Assembly (NCBI GenBank): GCA_947652115.1
Contig: OX393568.1
Coordinates: forward strand, 13,608,217-13,672,216
From: Blastomussa wellsi
Taxonomy: Eukaryota; Cnidaria; Anthozoa; Scleractinia; Plerogyridae
DNA length: 64,000 nucleotides
Direction: 5' to 3'
In this document: one piece after another, positions 46,901 to 59,100 of the stretch
Layout: the number at the start of each line of letters is the position of its first letter
How positions within the stretch are numbered: position 1 is the stretch's first letter
The notes under the pieces: model-generated
What the model was told of the DNA's origin: nothing
Databases searched by the model: none
The model's input: the letters and a program-made list of their open reading frames with translations, nothing else
Translations under genes and position numbers: made by a program

Positions 46901-49900
46901 GTATAGGTCTAAATAAAGACTTGGTTCAATTTTCTTCCAAATGCTTTGTAAAGCAATGAACTTTTCTTTCGTTTTGACTGCGGTTTTTATTTCCTCAGGA
47001 GGCTGGAAGAAGTAATGTAATCTTGTTTCTCACGGACGGTAATCCGAATGACGCTGAAGCCGGGATTTTTCAAGCAATTGAACAAGGCCAGGCAAGAATG
47101 GTACGTTATTTTTGTCTGAATATTATTCACGTGGAATGACTTCTTTTCATTGTGGATGTTTTTCTATGAGAAAATTCGAGACGCTTGTGTCTGGGGGACT
47201 AACCGGCATCAAAGAGAATCTGATTAAACTGAGGGGTTGTGGAAAGAAAATGACAGCAAAAGAATAAATTAACTATTTAATTAAAGTGTTCGTTGATCCC
47301 GTGGGAAGCATCTATGATTTTATATTATTTTAGTCTCATTCTTACCTCTTGCATGCTTGCTCATTCTTAAAGCTAAATTAATGTTTTTAAAATTTTACTT
47401 TCAAGAACCACACAGTCCAAATCAACACATACGCGCTCGGTACCGGCATATCGGCTAATGGCCTCCAAAGACTACAGAAAATTGCGTTCAACAATAAGGG
47501 GGTGTTTTTTGAAATCAAAGATCAGAATGGCGGTGTGTTAAAACGAGTCATGGGAAGCTACTACACATCAATCAAGTCTCCTTTTGGACACGAGCCCAGG
47601 CTTTCTGCGCCTTACACTGACTCGAGGCTGGGTCTTGTGGTGACGATGTCGCTTGCCTTGATTCAAAATGGAACGTTTAGAGGCGTGCTGGCACTGGACC
47701 TGCCACTGGAGCGCCTTTTCAAAGAGGCCCTCCAGGTGTCGTCTACCTCCATGTCCTATTCTATACTTGTAGATAAAGAAGGTAATGTTGTGAAGAATCA
47801 ATGGAATATATGTCGTCTAGTTTCCTTCAAAGATCAAATAGAACTTTAGAACTTACCCAAATTCAAACGGCCTCGATTGCGCAACTAGAAATTGAAAATC
47901 GAGTGACTTGCAGTTTTTTCTTATGGTCCTATCAGGTTAAAGAAAACCGTCATTCGCTCAAGGACCACGGAGTTGAATTGCTTAATTATTTATTATTCAA
48001 ATTACATTACTGTATTTCAGGCCACACTATTTTGCATCCATCTCTTCCTGGGCCTACTCATACCACAAGCAGTCGCTCCTTTTTACCATTGTCACTGTTT
48101 GAGACCGGACTGCCTTCTGACGTCATACTTAACATAACAGGAGGAGGCTCGGGCCAACAGCGCTTCCAGGTAAATAGCCTGCATTAATGTTGAAAAAACA
48201 CATTTAAATCCCTCTTTGCTGCGCTTTATGTATGGCAAGGCAGCGCTCGTGCGTAAACTGTGCATTCACACTACAGCAAACCAAGGTTAAGTGCATATTA
48301 TGGGTTTTCATCGCCTCGCATCAAAACAACCAATGAAAATTAGGGTGCATATCGAAATAATCCTTCTGTATATATCTGCTTTTCTTTTCACAGGCTGGGT
48401 TTCCTGTACCACTTGGTGATCAGACCTCAGATGGAACACAGATATTACACACTAACGCCACTTATCTGTGGTCACCAGTGGCAAGCAGGGCTTACTTCAT
48501 TGTCTTGGTAGTGGCTGATGGACAATCTGTTAGAAAAGACTTCACATCAGTAAGTCAGGTCATTTAGTTTGCTTAAAAAAAGTCGTGTAGTCTTTATATT
48601 TAGAGAACTCTTTGTTTTGCTTTGGTAATCGTTGGCGGTATCTTCTATAGTCTAGAGTGTCAGTAAAAACATACTTCGTGGAATCTACCTCGCCTCTATT
48701 TCTCGGTCTTTTTCTATAGTTTAGAGGTACTTCGCAGATTTCATCATCGTACTACCATCGCTTGGATTTGTCGTGGAATGATACGAACTCCCATCCAAAG
48801 GAAATCTGCAGCACTCGAGATGATCTTCTCATTTCCCCGACGTCTTCCACTGTAAAGGTAATCTGTCATATTCGAAAACGTGTCTTGACGTATTTAGATT
48901 AATTTACTACATCCGCTGGCATACATTACTACCAATAAGAGAGGATGTTTATCTGGTAATTCTTCTTAGTTTTTAAATTGAATTTTGATTATTTTTCACA
49001 ACCCGGCCTTTTTACTGAAACCAAATAGTATGCGGATGTTTTCGGTTGAGTTTTCCAATTAATATATTTTGATTATTCTCGGTCGCAAGGAAAAAAGAGA
49101 CTGGAATTTGTCCACTTTGATAAAGTTATATTTTATTTGCCGAGACAAAGTATGTTCAGAAACCACAAATTTTCAAATTTCAGATAGCTCCAGTTGCATT
49201 TAACGATTCCGATGAATATATTTACGTGACGGAGACCTTGAAAGACGTGCAAGATATCCAGCGGTTCTTTAATGACAACACTTCCAAGGCTCACTATAAA
49301 GGTCAGGCTATATTACGAGCAGACACTCCAGACACTTGTTTTAAAAAATGTAATCAACTGAAAACTAATCAACCATAATTACTGGACTGATTCTGAACGT
49401 GCGTAAAACAAAAAGAATGTTATTATCAGGACTAAGCTTGGTTAATAGATAAGGCCTCGTGCCAAGGGTCCATGCATACTGCCGAATATTATCCCCGGTT
49501 CTGTAACGTTGTGGGCTAGTCATAATTCTACTCCTGTGGATGGGATGCTAGTCCATCATTTCGTGGGTACCCATTTATACACCTGTGGGTGGAGAGAGGA
49601 ACTGTGTGAGTTAAGTGTCCAAGAACACAACGCAGTGCCCAGACAACGGCTCGAACCCGGACCGTCACTGCGCTAAGAGGGTCTCAATGCGATAACGGTT
49701 AATACTTTGACTTTTTTACGCCTAACGGTTAATTTTTCCCGTTACGGTTAACGGATCCGTTAAAAAATTAATTACCATTGTTTAAAAAAGTTGAAAATTA
49801 ACTTTCATCGTTGTAAAGCCTAAGGAACATTCTGGGGTAAAACTAGAGCCGAAAAATCGTCTGTTCTCGCAGGCTATAACACGGTAAACTACATCTGGTC

Positions 49901-52900
49901 TATATATTCATTCCTACACTTGTACAATGCGGTACTTTGACGAAAACAAAACAAATAAAACAAGAAAGTATATTTACTCGTATCAAAGCTTAATGATAAA
50001 TGTGCCCAATGAAACATTTGAAATAACATTCATGCTGCATGGTTAACAGTTCTTCCATTCACCGCCTAAACATCAAACCGTATCCACGCTTTGACTTCCA
50101 GACCTTGTTAGCACAGATTTACCAGTGACCAGTTGCTGAGTCAAAATATGCTGAATCAACATCACTATTTTCGGAATCGCTTTCGTATTCCTCCACCTGG
50201 TTGAAATCAGCCTCGTACGCAAGCGTGAGTTGCAGAACAATGGCATCACTTACGAAACTTATTGCGCGACCATCGTCAGCAACAGAGCGGTTTCTAAGGA
50301 TCCAGTGTGCGTCAGGTTAACTTGGTCGGTTGGAAAATGCACCCTTGTATGCCTTTGCATACACTGCTGGAGGAAGAGCTATACAGCCACGCAATTGATC
50401 CCAGACCCCGAAATGATCCCCAATTTTTTTCACGCTGGCCCCAAACTGATCCCCGAGTAATTTTGGGAATTCAAGACACAAGTCTTCACACGAGACCTTA
50501 GACTTTTATTTTTATTGCCAGAATTTTTTACGGTTAATATTTTTGACGGCTAAAGGTTAATTTGTTTAAATTTTTACGCCTAACGGTTAGATTTTCGGCT
50601 CGAACGCGGACTGTTATTGTTCACTTTCATCTACATCCGCAGTTCAAATACGATCATTTTTACATCATTTCTCCTCACCGGAAAATATGACCTCAGTAAA
50701 TTGACCTCGCTCCCAACGTGTGGCTTCATAGCTCAGTTGGTGGAGCATCGCACCGGTATTCGCAGAGGTCACCGTCCAATCCCATTGAAGCCCTGAATTT
50801 TTTCAGTCTTCTTCTTTCCAATTGCTTAAATTGAAAATTCACTGCGATGATCGTTCTTCACTTTCATCTACATCCGCAGTTCAAATGTAACCGGTTCGTA
50901 CCCAAGTTCGTGATTTAAGTAGTTCCCAAAGTAGTTGTGCCAATGACTACCTTCAATCCGTCATAGGTCTCAGTGAAGCAGTCCGCGCAGAAGTGATATT
51001 GACTTCAGAGTTGGAAGAAATCTGGCAGAAAGCAGATGCTCAAAACCCGGATGTAGTTGCCTGGAGGTGTGTATGTGACGACATATATATATATAAGGGG
51101 GGGGGGGGGGGGGGGAGAACCCTAACAAAAAATGGTTGCTATAGATTTCTAACCACCAATCTTGGGTTCCCTTTCAATCCTGGGATTAGATTTTTGCCAT
51201 GCTTTCTCTATTGGAGGCTGCTTTCACTTTTGGCAGCGTTGACCATATTTGGAAAGTCACGTGACCAGAACACAAAAACTCTGAAAGCTCTCACAGCTTA
51301 CATCTTTCTCCACTAAAACCAAAGCCAATGGATAGAGTGCATTCAGATGCAAAATCTGTCGTATCGATATTTTCAAATTTGCAATACTGTAAGTTCTGAC
51401 GTCACAAAAATGTAATGACGTCATAGCTTTTTAACTAATGAGAATCTGCAGAAATCCATACTACAGAGTTTGCATCTGAATGCACTCTATCTATTGGCTT
51501 TAGTTTCATCCGAGAAAGATGTAAGCTGTGCGAGTTTTAAGCGTCTGTGTTCTGATCACGTGACTCTCCAAATATGGTCAAAACTGTCAAAAGTGAACTG
51601 AGCCTCCAATAGAACAAGCATGGCAAAAAAACTAATCCCAGGATTGAAAGGGAACCCAAGATACTATGGTTAGAAGTCATCTATAGCAACCGTTTTGTAG
51701 TTAGGGGTGTCACCTGGAATTCAGTTCGTGATTTCTTTTACTAGGTTTGTTGGAACCCAGCAAGGGGTATTAAAAACCTACCCTGGTCTCCGGCTGCAAA
51801 AGACGTATTCTCACCAACAAAAATCTTGGTCAGTAAACGATTGTCTTATTTGTGATATTGTGGTTATTACTTAGTGTTATGGATCAGGAATATATGTTAA
51901 TAAATGCAACCGAAAAGGCAGGGGTTCCACACAGCAGGAAACCTGGAGAACTGAACTTAGGAAAAAGCTAATATATAGATTTAGCCAAGCCTGAAAGAGG
52001 AGCTCCGTATTTTTGCTGGTTCTTAATAATTTCTCTGAAATAAATAATAATTAAAAACATCAACTCCAATTGCAGAATTTCCACAAAGAATGACCATAAA
52101 AAGTTAAAAAATGCTGCCAGAAGACCCGCGATCAATGAAAAAAAAAACAATACCTGGTCAGCGGTCAACTTCATAAGAACACGTTACCTCGATGAGTTCT
52201 AACCTGAGCCCGCGATATGGTCATGTGATACTGATGAGCGGATACCTCGATTTGACAGCTGTCAATTGACCATAACATGGATGCCCTATAGCAAAGATGT
52301 AAGCTGATAAGGCTGACAAGGCGTTGACAAGGCATGCCTAGTTATGGCCGCTATGTTGCGCGACTCCGTCGTCGCCGTCGTCGTGCGTACGCGCCCACGA
52401 GCAATACCGCTAGCCATTTATTACCATGAGAAAATCAACTCATGGGTTTCGTTTTCTTTCCCATATGAGTATGGGGCTCCGCTTGGCGGCCCTTCGGGCC
52501 GCTGGAGCTCCGCTAAAAAGAAGTAAAACATACTAAATGTATTATTAGTTGAAATATTAGTTTTAATTCATCCCTATACACTGATCTGTAAACTAAATAT
52601 ACGCTTATAAATAAATAAATACCTACCTACCTACATATATACATAAATGAATAATTCCATCATCCTTCCACCCATCCGTCCATCCGTCAGTCATCTAGTC
52701 AGTCAGTCAGTCAGCCAGCCAGTCAGTCAGTCAATCAATCAGGCAGTCAATCAGTCAGTCGTCGGTCGTCAATCAGTCAGTCAGTCAGTCAGCCAGCCAG
52801 TCAGTCAGTCAGTCAGTCAGTCAGTCAGTGAGTCAGTCAGTCAATCAGTCAGTCAGTCAGTCAGTCAGTCAGTCAGTCAGTCAGTCATTCAGTCAGTCAG

Positions 52901-53068
52901 TCAGTCAGTCAATCAGTCAGTCAGTAAGTCAGTCGGTCAATTAGTCAATGAGTCAGTAAGTCAGTCAGTCGGGCAACCAGTCAGTCGTCAATCAGTTAGT
53001 CAGTCAGCCAGTCGTCAGTCAGTCAGTCAATCAGTCAGTTAGTCAGCCAGTCGTTGTTTAGTAGGCCA

Positions 53069-53106
<38 letters not shown>

Positions 53107-53139
53107 AAGTCACTCAGTCAGTCAGTCAGCCAGTCAGTA

Positions 53140-53175
<36 letters not shown>

Positions 53176-56100
53176 AGTCAGTCAGTCAGTCAGCCAGTCA
53201 GTCAGTCAGTCAGTCAGTCAATCAGTAAGTCACTCAGTCAGTCAGGCAGCCAGTCAGTAAGTCACTCAGCCAGTCATCAGTCAGCCAGTCAGTACGTTAG
53301 TCAGTCAGCCAGTCGTCGGTTAGTCAGTTCAGTCAGTCAGTTAGTCAGTCGGTCAGTAAGTCAGTTAGTCAGTAAGTCAGTAAGTCAGAGTAAGTCAGTC
53401 AGCCAGTCAGCCAGTCAGCCAGTCAGCCAGTCAGTCAGTCAGCCAGTCAGCCATTCAGCCAGTCAGCCATTCAGTCAGTCAGTCAGTCAGTCAGTCAGCC
53501 ATTCAGCCAGTCAGCCAGTCAGTCAGTCAGTCAGTCAGTCAATCAGTCAGTAAATCAGTCAGTTCGTCAGCCAGTCGTCGATTAGTCAGTCAGTCAGTAA
53601 GTCAGTTAGTCAGTCAGTCAGCCTGTCAGTCAGTCAGTAAATCAGTCAGTTAGTCAGCCAGTCATCGGTTAGTCAGTCAGTCAGTCAGTCAGTCATTCAG
53701 TCAGTAAGTCAGTCAGCCAGTCAGCCAGTCAGTCAGTCGATCAGTCAGTTAGCCAGCCAGTCGTCAATCAGTTAGTCAGTCAGTGAAGTCAGTCAGTCAG
53801 CCAGTCGGTCTGTCAGTTAGTCAGTTAGTCACTTCTATTAACCAGATTTTCATTGCAATTATTTGGCAGGTATAGAGAATCAATTTCATCGCCTGAGACA
53901 CTCGTAGTAGCGTTGAGGACATCAGCATACCAAGAGGACAGAATAATAAGCTTAAGCAAAGCTATTCTCAAGACCAGGTTAGTCTTGCAATGAAGATAAG
54001 CAAACAGAACTGCCATTGAGCATTTTGAACAATATCATATAGCACTCTATCATATCATGGATCATTGTGAGCCCTCCTCTACCTTTTTAGCGCTTTCCAG
54101 TTTCTAACCAATTCCGAGTAAAAATTATACTCAATTTAATGGAGAAAGCTGTAAATCCTAGGGTAACGTAATACAGACCCTAATGACGTGGGTCGTTATC
54201 TTTTTATGGGTAGCTTCAGGAGTGGTCATTTTGGAGACGTGCATGCGGTGATAGGACTGGAGATGAGCGAGAACTCTTTCTCGAAGCTTATTACTGATAA
54301 AGTAAGTCCGCAAAAATGTTGTCACGTGTACGATTTCTTGAATAACAAAAAAGAACAGTAGAGCAGAGTTTGTAACATCTCGGTGCGCGCACTGACTAAT
54401 TATTTTGTGTTGGATTCTTTGTTTATTTTATTTGTTTTTTAAGTTAAAGCTGAATTCAATCAGTCAATCTCAAAGCGATTATGGAACTGAAGCAGAAACT
54501 CCACTGCTTTAAAATCTCGGCGCACAAACCTAGCGGTCTATCAGACGCGAGCTTATCCTAGTTTCCTTAGCATGATGTGACTAGTAGTATTTCTACTCCC
54601 CCCTGGATGGGATGCTAGTCCATCGCATGGTTACCCCCAGCATTAAATTCACCGGTACCCATTTATATACCTGCTTGGAGAGAGGCTCAATGAGAGTGAA
54701 GAGTCTTGTCCACGAACAAAACGCAGTGTCCTGGCCAAGCATCCGGAGTTCAGTACACAAACCATTAGGCCTTCAATTTATCCAAGAGAAAAAACGAGTT
54801 TAACTAGTTACCTGTTTATGCATTATTATTATTATTATTATCATTACATTAAGGTTGATTTGCATAAACATTCTACCATGGATTGGTACGGTCTCGAACG
54901 CAGTGGGTGAGTTTCATGTTGCTTCTTATATTGTTAGAGTTACTAATTATAGTAATCACCTAGTTACTTGTCAAGTAGCTTGTTTCAATTTACTTCATTC
55001 ATATTTGGTTTATATTTTAATTAAGGGACGAAACATTATGTTTTGTGTTTCTCAGGGGTGGGGGGTGGAGGGGGAATTACGTAAAAAAATTGCTGCACAA
55101 GGAAACGCCGAAAACATATCGTGCAAAGCGAGGAAATGGGAAAAGATCCTGTACATCCTGAAAGTGATAAACAAATTGCTCAGAAATATTCCCAACCCCA
55201 AACACCCCCCCGCCCTCCACCTAAAAAAATAACGATCCTTCCCTAAAGTAAGATAAGATAAGATAACTTTATTTATACACGGTATTTCCATCAGCTTATT
55301 TAGAAGCATTTATGGTAATCAACTAACTACCTATCTTCCAAGCTACAAAAAAGGTTTAAAATACACAAGAATAAAAACTGCTTTTCATGGAGGACGTGTT
55401 CAAAAAATATACTTGAAAATTTCGCTAAGAATTATATTAAAAATTTACTTAAAACTGTGGCGACTCAGTTTTGTCTTAAACTCGCTTAAGGAAGTCACTT
55501 GTCTTAATTCTGTGGGTAAGTTGTTCGCTAATGTAACCACTGAGGCTCTGATGAACATTAACGAGAAACACTGACCTTTCTGCGATCTTAAAACTATCAA
55601 TGGCGGTCTAGCTTCATAACACTTCAGTTATATTGTCGTATTATCGTTAACTTTAGGTACATCGTACTCAACTTTTCAAGTCCCATCATCTTACAAACAA
55701 ACATGAAGCATCTAACAGAAGTCATGCCTTGGCTGGCAAATGAATTAATCAAAAAAGAAAAGAATCTTCAGGTACGATGTGATAACACGGTTGCAAACAT
55801 CACAAACCTATCAGGTATTCTATCCCTAAAATAATTGTTGCAAGTGAGTGCAAACCATTTTTAACCTTCTTTATGAAATTATTTACATTAAAAACGACGA
55901 AAAACAACTTTAAAGGACGAATAGCTGCTGGGTTAACGTTAGCGAGAATTTTAACTGTTAAGCACGAGCATAACTTGGAAATTGTACTGTTTTGCAGGTT
56001 TCCTGGTGCAATGACTACCAACAGCACACTGTTGAAATGTTTTGCGACCTCTTTGTCTCGAATGGCGCATATTCAAACAGTTCTGATGTCTGCCGTCAGT

Positions 56101-59100
56101 TCAGTATAGAGCCAGTGCAAGGAACATCTCTGTTCTTAATAGGAGTACCATCTAGGAGGGTGCATCATCACTGCACGGATAGCCCTCTCGCACCTAATGA
56201 GGTTTGACAAAATTAGTTTTGGAAGCCACTTATTTGACAAGAAGTTTTCAAATGACCGTCAACGATAAATATATTATGAATATTTGATTGTAATCAAAGC
56301 TCTTCATCGCCAGTGAATAAAAGCTGCCTTGAGGCTATATACCTCCAATGCTGGGCTTGTTATTCATTGTGGTACAGAGCTCATGCAAAGCAGCAATTGG
56401 GCTTGGGGGAGGACCTTAAATGTATCTTCTGCACGGAAAAGACAGGAGGTGAAAATTCAGGGGTAACTGTCAAACTACCTATTGATATTTCGTTCGCTTT
56501 CAGGAATGTTCTTGTGGGAAGTCTTGCAATATCTGTTCAAGTATTACCGGGTTTAACTGCCAGGTGTGTAGGTTTGTCTCGTTAACGAACGTTGCACACT
56601 AAGTTCTTTCTTTGTCTAAAACACTCACATACTCAAGCCAGTATGTAATGTCTGGAATATGATGACAGAATGTACCGTCAGAACATATATCATTTTAAGA
56701 TGGTGTTGCTTGGTGTTGTAGAAAACGTTTTGGCTAGTAAATGTTGCCTATTTTCTTTCTAATCTTTTCTAGGTCAATAGTCATCGAAGTATCGAGAAAT
56801 CTCCCTTTCAATAAACAGTTTGAAAATACTCTCGGCTGTTTCGATGTACAAGGAGCATAAAACGTAGATGATGTGGTTTCCTAACGAATGAGTTTACTGT
56901 TTTTAGTGCCCTTGCTCATGTCTTATGTCATATGACGAATGCGATAACTCTGTTACAAGACTTTGGACGTCATTACCATGCCCTGGTAAGTATATTCCTG
57001 TGTTGGGACTGTAATTTTGAAACCTGAACCAAATACATTTATAGATTTCCTTGCAACAATTCTCGTAAATAGACAGCTCTAGTTACGACCATCATTGTGT
57101 GAGGCGAGCGTGACCTGGTGGTTAGGGCGCCGGACTTGTAATCCGGAGATCCCAGGTTCAAGTCCTCCTCTCTGTCGCTAAAACGTATTTGTCTTCAGGG
57201 GTCCCGAATTCAACTTTTCCAAGTTTTGTAAATAGCCAACTGGTCTGCCTCCTGCCAGTTGGGATTTTTAACAACTTTCTGTTTAATTTGCAATATTTGT
57301 TCAGCACAGCGGTGCTAAATATATCGACGCTTATTTGAATTGCGACTCACTCCATGGACTATGTAAGTAAAAGGTCCCGTAAGCGATCCCACTGTCTTTG
57401 GGAGTTCTAACTGGCCTTCTCTTACGTTTTAAGCTTTCATAAACGACCACTTGAAGAATTTGAATCGTATTAGTCAGTGCATAAAAGTATAAACTACATT
57501 TAAATATTGTCCGGCTAAAAGGTTTGGCAAGCTACCAGCCCTTCTCATCGATCATTTTATTATATAAAATTTGTAGAAATAGTGCCCATGACATCTGTGT
57601 ATATTTTAAGCATTGTGTTGGATCAAGGCTTCAAATTAATGGTGGTTTTCTCAAAACATAACAACTGACTTCACACTACTCATGGACTATCTATAGTGCC
57701 AGCTCCTCCACTGTTTGACACAGAAAAGGAAGAGATAGCTTTGCAGAATGCACTTGCCTCTTCACCTAGGTGTGCTCGTGATTGTCTTAAAATGTGAGTA
57801 TTAGTTGTGTAAGTTTTTTCTTGGCTCATAGTATTTCATACAAAATGGCTTGAAATTAACAAGAAACCGCAGCAAAATATGTTTTAAATACCAATCAGAC
57901 GCGTTACTTAATCGCAGCGCATATTCGGGTATTAAGCGGTTTTCATTTGATTTTCGATAGAAAACGAACCCCCAACGCAATGACCCAGTGAGAACACAAA
58001 GCAAACACACCTTTTGTTCAAAGCGCGGGAAAAACGGGCGACACCATGCTGCGAGTGATGTTTGGGCTTTGCATCTGATTTGTTGAGGGCGTGGTAAGGC
58101 AAAGGCAAACAAATCTGGATTGCATTTGACAGCCAGTTGATTACCACTTAATAAATAATTATTCCAGCTGAAGTTTGGATGGGTTTAAATGTCAACGTTC
58201 AAGTAAAAGGCCAGTGAAGTTTCTACTGTATTTGTTTCTAGAGGAAACATAACTGAATGTGAGAAAACTGTAGGCTGCCATTGGTGTTTTAACAGAGACT
58301 TCCCTTCCTGCAGTTCCGAATGTAGAACAGGACAAAGGTAACAAAGCTTAACAAACAAACCTGTTTGTGAAAATTAAATAAAGTTGTGTTGTTTTTGAAA
58401 ACCCTTGAGGTATTTTTGAGTCTTTGACGTCACTTTCTCCAAATCGCAACCAAGCCTTGTAACAGCGCAAATTAATGACGGCTGTTTTCGAGAGAAATGT
58501 CGTGTAGTTTCACAACATAACAAGCTTGCACATATTATACACCACGCATACACGAAACCTATTGGGTAGAGGATCTTTCACGTTGAAAAAGTTCATAATC
58601 TTAAACGTGGAGAAAACAAAGCAATCGTTACATTACGTTACAAAGTAATACGATACAAATTTAAATTTCGCAAGATGCTTAAGAACGTCGCATGGTACTG
58701 TTGTACACGAAAACGAAAAAACGAATATTACCAATTTCGTCTTAGGGTACTTTTATGCTGGGAACAATCTTTATTATTTTCACATTTGTTGTGTTTCTTT
58801 TTCCTTTTCAGTTTGTCGATGCATGTCCTCTTTCCTTGCCAAAACTTCATGAACTTATCTGCTATCCAACAAAATACCGTCAAATACTTGTTCAAGCAAG
58901 GATTATTACGAACTGTTCCTAATCTCTCTGCACTCAACTTGGGCATTTTACATCTACAGAAGGAAAGTATAGCATATGTATTCTTTGCATCTTGTCTTGG
59001 AATATTTACGCAAGAGAAAAGTCTAAACCATACATGTTGCTTTCGTTAAGTGCCGTAAAACCCTAATATACAGATTTAGCCAAGCCTAAAAGCGGAGCTC

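Noticed and set aside
52647..53042. A 131-codon ORF of SVSQ repeats
   Set aside because: It is a translation of the CAGT satellite; tetramer repeats stay open in several frames and there is no start context or splice logic.
57108..57185. A tRNA-Thr(TGT) gene
   Set aside because: The anticodon arm is good, but the T stem and acceptor stem do not pair and a SINE body follows.
58675..59049. Plus-strand ORF as the missing CACHD1-like exon
   Set aside because: The acceptor at 58811 is strong, but no donor in the needed phase is convincing and the peptide matches nothing in the family; left open.
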